Made by a program: the position numbers and the translations under genes. Shown in pieces: positions 26,101 through 35,891 of a stretch of 64,000 nt of DNA. Source of the DNA: Hybos culiciformis (Eukaryota; Arthropoda; Insecta; Diptera; Hybotidae); contig OZ023273.1 in the NCBI GenBank assembly GCA_964007475.1, forward strand, positions 71,115,430 to 71,179,429, in the 5' to 3' direction. The first letter of the stretch is position 1, and each line of letters starts with the position of its first letter. The notes below the pieces were generated by a model. That model saw only the letters and a list, made by a program, of their open reading frames with translations. It was not told the origin of the DNA and searched no databases.

Positions 26101-29100
26101 GCTTGCTTTGCATCTAATAATAAAAAGAAAAAGAAAATTCAAGCCGAATTTTAATATTGTTTTTTTTAATTTGTTCGAAAATAATTTTATTTTTAAACTT
26201 TTTTGTTTATTTTTTACTAACAGATTGTACTTGTTTATTTTATTTTATTTTATCTAAAACAAATTTCTAAAATTATATTTATTATTAGGGGACGTTCAGC
26301 TCATCCATTCTGTTCAAAAGTTAAACGAGATCCTTTGCAAACCGAATGTACAGATGATAGAAACAGTGTGGCTTTATGTAATTTAATTAGACACGATCAT
26401 GAGCTTCCAAAAGAATATCAGGTAATTATTTGTGTTTTTTTATTATTTTTTATATACGAAATAAAATAAAAAACAATATAATGAAAAAATATTCTCACAC
26501 TTCGAGAAACTATATAGACTGAAAAAATTTTCCAAATAACATTCAACAAAAATAATGTATTTTGCTAACAATATAAACATATTACCAAGCACAATAGTAC
26601 AAAATATTAGAGACCTATTATATAACTCAAAAAATCACAAACCTTCTTTTTGCACATGAAGGAATAAAAAGGAATGAAAGAATGGATACATATACTAGCT
26701 AAAAACACTTTCAATAAACCAATTTCAGAGGAATATAAATTAATCTATAAAGGCTATCAAATATAAATCAAAAATCAATATCAGAAATAATAAACTTAAA
26801 GAAATTAAACCAGATCTAGGAGAATGGAAAACTTTAAATAATTTAACAAGAACTGAAACCACATTTGATCGACAAATTCGTTACAAACCAGTTTGTAATT
26901 GTAGTGTAGAACCATAAAAACAACATATTTTTAAAGATTCTCCTATTAAGTCAAAAAAACAGAAAAACTGTAAAAATAAATGTTCAAACATTATCAGGAG
27001 ATATACTTCTGCGTCATACAAAAAATATCGGATTCCTAAAAAACAAATATTTATGATCAAATCTAACGATGTTATTTAGATGTTATTTACATATATTTTT
27101 GAATTATAAGATTAATTTTGCAACAAAAAATATTTTTTCTAGATACATAAGAAATAAAATTAGTATTTAATTAAGAAATAATTAAAAAAAAAAAAGCTTA
27201 AGAAGAATTAAAAAATAACTTATTATTTATTTTGTTTTATAGTAACTAAATACAATTAGAAAATAATTAACAGTTTTATAATCAAAAATTGTTCTTTAAA
27301 ATTTGTTAATAAATAGGGCCAAAAAAACCATTATGTTTTGGTAACTTTAAGAAAACTTTTTAAAATAAAATAATAGCGAATAAATGCTTAGTTGATTTTT
27401 CCTAGAATAGCTTGTAGATATTTGAAGAGAATATTTTTTCAATTTTTGATTTCTTTAAACAATTGAATTTTTTTTATCTGAAAATATCTGTTGGCAATAA
27501 CACAAAAAAAATAATTAATTTTGAAATTCTGATATGAAATCAAATTTTGTTTTTATTTTAAAGTGGTAAAATAAAGATTTTCCATTAAAAGTACAACATC
27601 TCATACATGTAAACATTCAAAAAAGTCTGAAATGTTTTGAAAAATCTATTATGAATTTTTGTTTAGTTTCAAAAAACAAAAACAAATAACCATCCGTATA
27701 ATTTTGCAAAAAAAAACAAATAAGAACTAAAAAAAAGTATACAAATCGTAAATTACAACAAATGTTAAGAAAATTTGTTATTACAACGAGTTGTGTATAC
27801 ACAAAAACACATGGGCACGCATCACGAGACCGCTAGGTCGAGTGATATAATATTGACAAGTGTCTATGTACTTTTGTGTATATACACAACGAGCTGTATA
27901 ACAAATTTTATTAACATGTTTTGTATACTGTTTTAATGTGCATGTGAGAGGTAGTTGCAATCAATACATTTGCAATGCAACAAATAAACAAAAGTTCAAA
28001 ACGAAGTAAGTAAATAAAATTTACTTAATACGGAGAATGTAAATAAAATTTACTTAAATAAATAATTAAATAGTATTGACGCATGTAATATACCATTTAC
28101 CGAGCTAAATTTGCGATTGTAAATACAACTTACCGATCACATGCACATTAAAGTTTTTTTACTAACATTCTTCTAACAACGAATTTTAACATTACCCTAT
28201 TAAAATTTCAAGTTAAAACGATAAAAACATTTTGATATTATTTATATTCATTTTTTAATTGTTTCCAGAATTTTGATAGCATAAATCATGTAACAGATGG
28301 AGAGGAAGGATATTATGGTGGCTCGGTGTCATTAGCTGATCACTGTCCTTATATTCAAGAGTTCACTTGGCGAAGCAAAAATGTTGTTGTACGTGGTTCA
28401 CATTGTCAATATGAAGAAAATAATCCAAGTATGAACAAACAAAAAAAATTAAAATTAACAAAAAATCAAATAAATTTTAATTTCTTCTCTACGATGAGAT
28501 GATGTACTACATGTTGTACATACTTGTGTAAAAAATGAATATAATACTGGTGTACATATTGTATGGGAATGCATTTCATACATAATTCTCCTATATCACT
28601 GGAAAATCAGTTTTTTTTCAGGACAGTGTCATAGTTGAAATATTTATTGAAGATTGATAACAAAACCATTTTTCTATTTTTAGAATTACACTCACTTGCT
28701 TACAAACTATAGAAATTATTCTATGTTCCTGAATTTTTTTTGAAATTGAAATACTTTAAAAATTCCACCCTTCTTGTTAAGTTTTTAATAATCCATTACA
28801 GATTTTTTCCATTTTGGAAAATAAATAATTTTTTGTATAATACATTTGAAATTGCCTTTTCCTTTAATTTTTGTCCTCGAATCATTTTGCAAATATTAAA
28901 ATCGTTCCTTCTGTAATAATTGCATTTAAAAATTGCATGTTTTGATTCCCACAATGCGAAAGTACAGTAACTATTATAAAACTATGCCTAAAGATTCAAA
29001 TCACTTGATCAATCCGTTATGCAAAGCTTTCCCTTTCCATTACAAAATTCCATACAAAAATACGAAAGTACAGTAACTATTATAAAACTATACCTAAAGA

Positions 29101-32100
29101 GTTAGAGTACGATTCAAATCACTTGACCAATCCGTAATGCAAAGCTTTCCCTTTCCATTACAAAATTCCATACAAAATTGCATGAGCTTTTTTTTTTAAA
29201 TAATTTCCCCTAAATTGTGTATGGAATTTTGTAATGGAAAGGGAAAGCTTTGCATAACGGATTGGTCAAGTGAGTTGAATCGTACTCTAACAACATTGTA
29301 CATCCATCAAAATTAAAAATACGATTAGACATAATGTTGACCTACATTATGTAGATTTGGAACCGAATTTCTTGCATCTTTTTGATTTTACTTTGATTGT
29401 TTTGTTTTGATCGATTTTGATTGAAAAAAGAGTAAAATTTTTCGAGTGTGGATATTTATGTATATTTCTTTATCGCTCTATGTAGTCCAACGTGTTTGAC
29501 AAATTTTAAAATTTAAGGTGTCATTAGTTACGTCTTCATTTTGTGAGTTACATAGGATATACAATTTTGAGTAGGGGCGTATAGCTTAAAATATATAATT
29601 TTTTTTACCCGTCCAATAAAAGTAGTGGTCTTAAGTAAAAATATAAGTTTTGTAATTTTTTGTTCTTTGTCTCCACTTGCAATATCATTTCCAACATTTA
29701 AGTTATATTAGTATGGGGCTGTTCACAAATTACGTAACGGCCTACGGGGGGGGGGGTTTGAAATTTTGTTACGGTTTGTTACGACGGGGGGGGGGGGTGT
29801 TTATAAAAATGTTATGTAACCAAATTTCCTCCTTTTTATAAAAAAAATTACACTAAATAAGTTATAATGAATTTTGTTTTGTTTATTCGAATAAAAAAAT
29901 TTTTCAAAAAGTAATTTAAATAGTGTTTAACTTTTGTTACGTTATTCTTCTGGGGGGGGGGGGGGGGGGTCTTCGGAATTTGTTACGATCTGTTACTATG
30001 GGGGGGGGTGGGGTTAAAAAACGGCAAAAAAAGCGTTACGTAATATGTAAACAGTCCCTATATATTTTTATTATTTCTTTAAGATGTATCGTACTAATTA
30101 TACATTGCATGGTGCACTATGCATTGATGGCACTCCGAAATAATTTATACGGACATAATTTATACGAGAAAAACGAGATTATTCATACGATAATTAATGT
30201 CGTTTTAAAAGCAACAATATTTATACGAAAAAACCGACATTATTCATACGATAAATAATGTTTTTTTTTTATAAATAATTTTTTTTTTTCATATAAATAA
30301 TGGCGCTTTTAAAACGACATTATTTATCGTATGAACAATGTCGTTTTTTTTGTAGGTATAAATAATGTTGTTTTCAAACCAACATTATTTATCGTATGAG
30401 CAATGTCGTTTCTATTTCATATGAATAATGTCGTAGATGGAAATGAGATTACTTTAAAGTGACCAGATTTCTATTGAGTCAAGGTGGTACAGCGGGTGTA
30501 AAAATTGTAAACATATATATTTTAAATTTTTATAATCCATATTTATTTTAAATAGAAAAAAATAAAGAATTATTTCAAATAACTACCTAAATAAAAAAAA
30601 ATATTGTCAACAATTCATCTGACTAAAATAATATAATAAAAACTTACAAATGCAGCTTACAAATATTTTTCGGCAGAATTTTTTTTTTTTTTAAAGCTCA
30701 ATGTTTTTTATAATATTTGAGTAAAATGTATCACAATATTCACAATCTTTTGGAAAATTGGTTTTTACAATAAGCATAGCTTTTAATGTTTCGATTGTTA
30801 ATTGTCTTTTTCGAGAGCTCCATATGTAATGTTCACCAAAGCAATATGGCTAGAAAATGAGCTGGCGGGGAAAATGTGGTACAAAATGTGGTACAAAGAG
30901 CAATGTGGGACGCTTGCTTAAAAAGTGGGACTGTACCACGTAATGTGGTACGTATGGTCACATAAGATTACTTATGAGAAACAAAATACACTTCACACAC
31001 AGACGCCTTGCAATGTATCTTACAATTAAGGTGTAAGCACAATTGGATTCTTGGATTTTTCTAGAGGGGACAGTTGTACGAAACTTTTAAAAAAAATATG
31101 TGTGTCTCGGGACACACGGAAGAAGTGAAACTTCATGGCAAGTAGTATTTTCTGGAGCGGCTAAATAAATATTTAAAATGGCCAAGTGCATATAAGACAT
31201 GACGCTAATCGATTTTTTCGACGGCGACTAGTTGATTTTTGTCCTTCGACTGCTGCGGCCAGTCGACTTAAAATAACTTGTTTTGGGGGAATTCGGCGGC
31301 TTAGAAAAAATTAAAAACCAGCGACTACTTAGATATTTAAAAATTCTAAAATACTTTTTAAGCTCAAAATTATGGCTGCGTGGCAACACTGATTGCCAGA
31401 TGATTTCTACTATATTTTAAGCTGTAAACACAATCCCGGTTACAACTATATTATTAGCGACAATAATGTATGAAAAAAACAGCAGCGTGGCTTAAATCAT
31501 GTTTTCTTTTTGTTGCCCGAAAAGTTTCACCTAAAATAACTTTTTAAATATGCCTGAAAAATTTCATGTTTATTTAGTACTTCTTCTGAAAATGAATTGG
31601 AATAAAAATATTCTACATGCATTGCATTAATGGAATTTAATGGCAAAAATAATTTATACCAGGCCTGTCCAACACAAATTTACTTAGGAGCCAATCTGAA
31701 AATTATCCTGATTTGTAGGAGCCACTATGAAAAAAAATTAAACCAAAAACTAGTGATTTATATTATATTATATTATATATGCTAAATGCATTATTAAATT
31801 CCAGTTTATTTAAAATTTTTTGAATTCATTTTGGGTTGAATTGTTGAATATATAAATAAATTTTGGGTTGAATTGTTAATATAAATATATTTAGTTTGAA
31901 TATATCGTTTTATTTATTTGCTCTCACCCGATCAACCATTCTTTATATTTCTTGAAGAAAATTTAAAAGTCTTGCACCGAATTGGGCAGAAAAATCGATA
32001 TATAGAATATGTTTTACACTTCTATAATAATATTTAAAATTATTTAACAAACGTTAATTAACTTTAAAAATATTTATCATATTTCGTTGAAACTTTCTTT

Positions 32101-35100
32101 AAAAAAAATCTTTATATTTATTGCATCGCCTTTAAAAGATTGCAATAAAACTTTAGTTAAATTTCGATATAAACAGAAAACGTCGAAAAACTTTATGAAT
32201 CGATAAAAATATTTTTCTAATTTACTTTAAAATAATTTAAAGAAATATCTTTATGGATATTCACCATTTTTTGAAGAATTTGAACTGCTGAACGATATGA
32301 TTTTTTATATCGAAATATATTTACTTAACTTTTAAATTTTATAACACTAAAATTCGATGCAGTTCTTTAATATTTTTCTTCATATAAAAATTAAATTTTG
32401 TAATAAAAGTCGATAAATATTTTAAAAAAATCAATAGTAATTTAAATTTTACTTTTGATTGGCAAAAATTATCATAGGATGTAGCTGAATGGCTAAGATG
32501 CTAACACATGAACGTAAGGGACGCAGGTTCAAACCCCGATAGCGGTGCAAAAATAAATTGTATTAAAAATGTAATTTAAATAAATATTACCTATAAAAAT
32601 ATATGAGAAAAAATTTATAATAAAAAAAAAAAAAAAAAAAAATAAACAAAAATAATAATAAAAAAAAATAAATAAAAATTTTTTTTGATTTATTTCGGAA
32701 AATATGTTAAAGATTTTTTGATACCAATCGATACTTATTTGTGACTGGACAACTTTAAAATCCCGCATCGATTGCTAACAATCGGTGAAGGTAAATACTC
32801 GTGATTTTAATAAAGATTCTTCACGTAAGTGTAAAGAATGGTTGATCGGGCATGGTGGTGAATTTCTTACTAAATATGTAATTTACGTTTTTTTTCTATG
32901 AAATTTCGTTTTTTCATAAGAGCCACGATCTTGTTAATCCAGATTTATGTTGGGAAATAAATCTAAAGAGCCTCATGTGGCTCAAGAGCCACACGTTGGA
33001 CAGGCTTGATTTATACTAACAACTCAATTACAAATTACTTAAAAAAAAAAATCTGTTTTAGTTAAAAGAGCATTTTCAAATATGCCTGCAAAATTTGACA
33101 TTAGTATTTCTTCCGAAAAGTAATTGTAATAAAAATATTACTCCTGCATTTTATTAGTGTAATTTAATGTCAAAAATAAATTACACTAACAAACTACAAA
33201 TTACATTATAAAAAATTAATATAAAAAATAAATTATCTATAAAATAGGTGCATGTGGAACATTTTTATTCAGAATACATATTTGTATTTCAAAAACTTTT
33301 TGAAAATTAGCACTAATAATTAATAAATGAAATATTTTTTTTTATTATTGTTTAAAATAAATTGCCCTTTGAATCAAAAAAAAAAAAAAGTATTTTCGAC
33401 TTTAATTCTGAGCCAATATAGAGTAGGTTATTTCGCTGATAAGCTTCATTAAGTTGCTAGCGGCTGTCGGTTTTATCATCAGCTGACACATACATTTTTT
33501 CTTTTTTTGTTTTTTTTTTTTGCCTTTTTTTTTGACAATAATCGAGGCATTTTTGACAATTCGCGTTACATTTTTGACACTTACATTTTTTTCACTCTCA
33601 ATCACAATGCCTCTCTGAACAACATCCTTTTGGAAAATGTGCGGAAGATGTGTGTGAGTGAAAAATATTTTGTTCGCATAAGTGATGTCGTTTGAACCTT
33701 CGACGTTATTTATATGAAACAAAAACGACATTATTCATACGATAAATAATGTCGTTTTAAAAGTGACATTATTCATACGATCAAAAAACGACTTTAATCA
33801 TACAAAAATAATGTCGTCTAGAAGCGACATTATTTATACAAAACAAAACGACATAATTCATATGATAAATAATGTCGTTTTAAAAGCGGCATTATTTATA
33901 CGAAAAAAAACGACTTTATTCATATATATAAATTATGACGTATCTGAAAGCGACATAATTCTGTTGTATGGTTGGAATAATGTCGTTTTTTCGTATAAAT
34001 TATGTCCGTATAAATTATTTCGGGACCCCTGCATTGATCTTACAAAATTTCTATACATTATTGGGCTTGTTTTTTGTTCTTGAGTAGATTGTTTTTAACA
34101 CACAGTCTGCTGTTTTTTTTTAATAATTTTTTTTTTTAGGTTTAGTATTATAAAAATGGACTATATTTAATTTGAATATTATGTTAGAATTATCAAATTT
34201 CTTCAAATTTCCTCAATTACTATAAGATAAAATTAAATATATGTCTGTATGTACTAGAATATATAACAATGCTGAAGATTTTTTTAAAAAATTTCTTAAC
34301 GCAATATTAAGCCAAATAAACATGATACTGTTCTTTTGGAAAATTTATTTTGAAGTAGTATTTATTATTAATCAAATTATAATACAATTTATAGTAGTTG
34401 AATGCACTTCTAAAATGTTTATGTACCTACTTTCACTTGAGACGTACTAGTATATATTTATGTCTCTACGTAGCTCATTTTTCACATCAGTAATGTTTTT
34501 AATGCGTTGGGGATCGTTATGTTGTATTTAGTGCTATAGAATTTAGATCACTAAATGGAGTATTATATGCGTCAATACACATGCAATCATTTAGATGCAA
34601 CTGCGTAAATAATGAAAAAATTTAGATGCATCAGCGTATATAATGGAAAAATTTAGATGCATCAGCGTAAATAATGAAATCATTAAGATGTTTCGTATTG
34701 AATATTACGTAATACCTAAACAAACATAATATCTCTCACAATATTTCAATACAGCCAAATACAAAAAAAAAGAGAAAAAATGAGAAGAAAAAATATTCTC
34801 TCTTTGCAACTACCTCTCCCCTACGCATTAAAACAGTATATTGGATATGTAAACAAAATTTGTTATACAACTCGTTCTGTATTTACACAAAAATACATTG
34901 ACACTTGTCAATTTATATCACTCGACCTTCGGTCTCGTGATAAAAGTATTGACTCAATATATTGTTGTGTATACAGAACTCTTAATTAATAACAAATTTA
35001 GTTTACATATACAATAATCTACTATAAAAGGTTGTAATTTAAAACTTCGTTGCTTAATAATAACCTTTATAAATTGTCTATATATTCACTGAAATATTAA

Positions 35101-35891
35101 ATATTAAATATTATAAAGAATGTTGCAAAGAAGATTAGCTTAAATATTGAATTCCTTGCTCTTGCAGAAACATAAAATAATTTTATGGGTTTCTTTTTAA
35201 ATTTTTAAAAGGTTTTAGGAGAAAATTAAAGTTTTTCGATAGGATATACATTTTAATGAATTTGCTCGGAACAGAATATTTATAATTTTTTTTGGAAAGA
35301 AATTTTATTTTTGTTTTTTCTTAACCTATAATTCATATAAAAAATGAAAAAATTCATATTAAAAATTTGAATAAACTTTTTTATTTTATAACCTTATATT
35401 TATATTCTTTTCTCTTTTTAGAGCCAGAAAAGAATTTCGCTCTCGAATCATATGGTAATGAATCAAAATGTTTTGATCATTCAGATAGCATGTGGGAAGA
35501 ACGATCATGTCGTCAAACACGCGAATGGCAACACTGGGGATCTGGATGTTATAAATATAAGTGTGAAAATCGTCGACTGAGTATTATTGTTGGAAATTAT
35601 ACATATGATTGCTATTATCCTGGTCAGCAATTGGCAATCCGAATTATGTCCGGTGGATGGTTACATAAAGGTGCTATTATGTGTCCACCGTGTCGTGAAC
35701 TATGTGCTGACATTTTCAAACAACAAAATTTAGAATGTAATTTACCCGACGAAGCACCACCTGGTAATAAATATCCCAAAGATAAATTATCTTGCGGTAG
35801 TGCTAATACAATTAATTCAAATAATTTAGGCTTATTAACAATGACAGTAGTTAGTATAATTAAATTATTCAATTTAATTGGAATAAGTTAA
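20031..35891 (+). CDS. Lmln: Leishmanolysin-like peptidase (Lmln / invadolysin), 10 exons, 5' end missing
   Basis: A zinc metalloendopeptidase of MEROPS family M8. Known family members act at membranes and lipid droplets and affect cell migration and mitosis. Coding exons, each bounded by AG/GT and joining in phase: 20031-20131, 20212-20242, 21001-21083, 21148-21259, 21334-21719, 21780-22005, 22079-22266, 26289-26421, 28269-28428, 35422-35891. They total 1890 nt, or 629 residues plus stop. The recovered protein opens in the propeptide ([16 protein letters not shown]). The active site [10 protein letters not shown] is at residues 199-208, the third zinc-ligand His at 306 (ALTHWEKR) and the Met-turn Met at 317 (NEAMTG). 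The His-to-Met gap of 11 matches my recollection of GP63. Many Cys follow, then a hydrophobic C-terminal tail that could be a GPI signal or membrane anchor (inference). The animal family is roughly 650-690 aa, so only about 30-60 N-terminal residues are missing. No frame breaks were seen. Identity is near certain; the start is unknown. Confidence 0.95.
20212..20242 (+). CDS. Lmln: Lmln exon B (31-nt micro-exon)
   Basis: Only 31 nt. It completes the split Arg codon and then encodes [10 protein letters not shown]. The acceptor is TTATTTTCAG and the donor a strong GTAAGT at 20243. Its length restores phase 0. Gene finders could easily miss so short an exon. It is supported by continuity of the family sequence across YDESVYRL and by perfect phase. 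Confidence 0.85.
21001..21083 (+). CDS. Lmln: Lmln exon C
   Basis: Starts after CCACTTTTAG and ends before GTGATT, a usable but weak donor. Encodes [19 protein letters not shown] followed by TKGIIRLN and two bases of a split Arg codon. The pattern of a Pro followed by AV.FWQ.AL.V is the expected helix after the propeptide of M8 enzymes. Confidence 0.9.
21148..21259 (+). CDS. Lmln: Lmln exon D
   Basis: Preceded by TTTTTTAG and followed by the donor GTAAAT. Encodes [20 protein letters not shown], then [17 protein letters not shown]. The Cys spacing and the CGE-V-VP--HL segment match the animal Lmln consensus just upstream of the catalytic region. Its 112 nt bring the reading frame back to phase 0. 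Confidence 0.92.
21334..21719 (+). CDS. Lmln: Lmln exon E (catalytic, HExxH)
   Basis: The largest catalytic exon, 386 nt. It begins [12 protein letters not shown] and runs through [11 protein letters not shown] and [11 protein letters not shown] to the zinc site HEILH at 21601-21615, followed by ALGFS. It continues [20 protein letters not shown] to YLNEK, where the donor GTAAGT at 21720 splits a Lys codon. A perfect GTAAGT also occurs at 21631-21636, right after the GFS codons. It is read through here because the downstream residues are conserved in the family. Confidence 0.95.
21780..22005 (+). CDS. Lmln: Lmln exon F (third zinc ligand)
   Basis: 226 nt after TATTTTTAG, ending before GTTAGT. 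Encodes [20 protein letters not shown], the MMVTPRV core, [20 protein letters not shown] and [11 protein letters not shown]. The His of THWEKR (residue 306) aligns with the third zinc ligand of GP63-type enzymes. Phase 0 at the end. Confidence 0.95.
22079..22266 (+). CDS. Lmln: Lmln exon G (Met-turn)
   Basis: Acceptor TTTCAATTAG, donor GTATTT. Begins [20 protein letters not shown], with the Met-turn Met at residue 317, and continues [20 protein letters not shown], then [13 protein letters not shown]. Ends in a split Arg codon (AG/G). Strong family match along its whole length. Confidence 0.95.
23174..23563 (+). mobile_element. hAT-type MITE in Lmln intron, 8-bp TSD GCAATATC
   Basis: 390 bp in the intron between exons G and H. 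Termini CAGCGTTACCAAC and GTTGGTAACCCTG are inverted. Perfect 8-bp repeats GCAATATC lie at 23166-23173 and 23564-23571. The subterminal zones are packed with TTTAGGGG motifs in direct order at both ends. No ORF. Confidence 0.87.
25428..25625. repeat. Hairpin repeat in Lmln intron
   Basis: The arms near 25447-25501 and 25558-25618 pair (TGCCTATTTGGATTGT with ACAATCCAAATAGGTA). They resemble the MITE at 47594-47760, which carries TTGCCTATTTCAATTGTC. The ends are less well conserved. Confidence 0.5.
26289..26421 (+). CDS. Lmln: Lmln exon H
   Basis: Lies after a 4-kb intron. Acceptor TTATTATTAG, donor GTAATT. Encodes [20 protein letters not shown], then [20 protein letters not shown] and KEYQ. 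The Cys-rich C-terminal region of the M8 fold begins here. Phase 0 at the end. Confidence 0.93.
26422..28268 (+). other. Lmln intron, 1.8 kb
   Basis: Holds the MITE 27760-27924. The segment about 26640-26930 has a less biased composition and may be decayed coding DNA of an unidentified element, but the frames are broken. Confidence 0.7.
27760..27924. mobile_element. Palindromic MITE, family with 34841-35014, copy 1
   Basis: Arms AAAATTTGTTATTACAACGA and its partner, plus TGTGTATACACAAAA near both ends. The centre holds CACGAGACCG...AGGTCGAGTG, a second hairpin. It lies in the intron between exons H and I. Confidence 0.68.
28269..28428 (+). CDS. Lmln: Lmln exon I
   Basis: Acceptor GTTTCCAG, donor GTATGA. 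Encodes [20 protein letters not shown], then [20 protein letters not shown] and [13 protein letters not shown], leaving one base for the next codon. The [15 protein letters not shown] motif is typical of Lmln C-terminal regions. Confidence 0.93.
28957..29180 (+). repeat. Two-unit tandem duplication, period about 106 bp
   Basis: CGAAAGTACAGTAACTATTA starts at 28957 and again at 29063. Each unit continues into the left arm of the MITE at 29101. The first unit lacks 13 bases (GAGTTAGAGTACG) present in the second. Confidence 0.75.
29101..29291. mobile_element. Palindromic MITE, family with 42316-42507, copy 1
   Basis: Starts GTTAGAGTACGATTCAAATC. The arms run about 75 bp through GACCAATCCG, GCAAAGCTTTCCC and TTTCCATTACAAAATTCC and close to an almost perfect hairpin. 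It is preceded by a partial duplicate of itself at 28957-29062. Confidence 0.75.
29715..30058 (+). mobile_element. Poly-G MITE copy 2 (in Lmln intron), TSD TAT
   Basis: 344 bp, same family as 5640-6017, with the same ends and G-runs. Flanked by TAT at 29712-29714 and 30059-30061. It lies 62 bp from the left TSD of the foldback element. The ORF through it is repeat-derived. Confidence 0.82.
30455..30965 (-). mobile_element. hAT element nested in foldback element, 8-bp TSD GATTACTT
   Basis: 511 bp. Termini TAAAGTGACC and GGTCACATAA are inverted with two mismatches. GATTACTT repeats at 30447-30454 and 30966-30973. It carries a minus-strand hATC remnant at 30691-30819. It sits just inside the left arm of the foldback element. 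Confidence 0.83.
30691..30819 (-). pseudogene. hAT transposase C-terminal fragment
   Basis: The minus-strand frame reads [20 protein letters not shown], then [20 protein letters not shown] and EL, then stop. It matches the last part of hAT transposases (R--L-VETL-AML-VK-NF--C--FY). It resembles the ORF at 38479-38910 (KERNKLNIKTVRGILQVVYN), so the two elements may belong to related subfamilies. Confidence 0.68.
31927..32850. mobile_element. TIR element with tRNA-like centre (3), nested in hAT
   Basis: A perfect 19-bp inverted repeat, CCCGATCAACCATTCTTTA at the left and its complement at the right. It is inside the hAT element 31660-33008. The interior is very AT-rich and carries the tRNA-like segment at 32474-32548 and an A-rich tract at 32610-32680. 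Confidence 0.68.
32474..32548 (+). repeat. tRNA-like SINE head
   Basis: Begins GGATGTAGCTGAATGGCTAA (A-box) and carries GCAGGTTCAAACCCCG (B-box) at tRNA spacing. The 3' acceptor half does not complement GGATGTA, so it is tRNA-derived but probably not functional. Confidence 0.6.
34841..35014. mobile_element. Palindromic MITE, copy 2
   Basis: Same family as 27760-27924. The arms contain GTAAACAAAATTTGTTATAC and its inverse. The centre contains TCACTCGACC and GGTCTCGTGA. It lies 400 bp upstream of the last Lmln exon. Confidence 0.65.
35422..35891 (+). CDS. Lmln: Lmln terminal exon, stop TAA at 35889
   Basis: Acceptor TTTTTAG at 35415-35421, after a 7-kb transposon-filled intron. Encodes [20 protein letters not shown], then a Cys-rich segment including [17 protein letters not shown] and MCPPCRELC, and ends in a hydrophobic stretch with [21 protein letters not shown]. 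The tail is preceded by Ser, Gly and Asn residues that could serve as a GPI omega site. A Lys interrupts the hydrophobic run, so a plain membrane anchor or neither is also possible. Confidence 0.93.

Larger units (their letters stand above)
22267..26288 (+). other. Lmln intron, 4.0 kb
   Basis: Holds the hAT MITE 23174-23563, a weak minus-strand tRNA A-box-like piece at 23861-23915, and the hairpin 25428-25625. Otherwise AT-rich. Confidence 0.75.
31660..33008 (+). mobile_element. hAT element nested in R1 repeat, 8-bp TSD ATTTATAC
   Basis: 1349 bp. Ends CAGGCCTGTCCAAC and GTTGGACAGGCTTG are inverted with one mismatch. Perfect 8-bp repeats ATTTATAC lie at 31652-31659 and 33009-33016. GAGCCA and TGGCTC motifs repeat near the ends. 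It interrupts R1 copy 2 and itself holds the TIR element at 31927-32850. No transposase frame is visible. Confidence 0.87.
31097..33614 (-). repeat. Dispersed repeat R1, copy 2, interrupted
   Basis: Reverse-oriented R1 split by the hAT element at 31660-33008. It starts TATGTGTGTCTCGGGACACA and stops at GCCTCT near 33614, lacking the GAAGTGAAACTTC terminus of copies 1 and 3. It lies inside the foldback element at 30129-34029. Confidence 0.75.
30129..34029. mobile_element. Foldback-like element, 3.9 kb, 9-bp TSD TGCATTGAT
   Basis: Left arm about 30129-30436, right arm about 33683-34029. The ends GGCACTCCGAAATAATTTAT and its partner (reverse complement beginning GGGGTCCCGAAATAATTTAT) match over about 50 bp. 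Inside each arm, short units such as ATAATGTCGTTTT and CGACATTATT repeat in both orientations. TGCATTGAT flanks both ends (30120-30128 and 34030-34038). Long inverted arms of short repeats with 9-bp TSDs are the hallmark of FB/MULE-type foldback elements. The centre holds nested elements and no transposase of its own. It lies within the last Lmln intron. Confidence 0.75.
28429..35421 (+). other. Lmln intron, 7.0 kb, transposon-filled
   Basis: Contains the MITE family at 29101, poly-G MITE copy 2, the foldback element 30129-34029 with its nested insertions, and the MITE 34841-35014. Less than half of it is not assigned to an element. Confidence 0.8.

Noticed and set aside
26640..26930. Possible decayed coding segment in an Lmln intron
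   Set aside because: All frames have stops and no recognisable motif, so no product can be named.
29923..30258. 111-aa ORF with poly-Gly
   Set aside because: It runs from the poly-G MITE into the foldback arm; the Gly run is the G-tract.
33402..33731. 109-aa minus-strand and 62-aa plus-strand ORFs
   Set aside because: They are inside R1 copy 2 and the foldback arm; the Lys/Phe runs come from A/T homopolymers.
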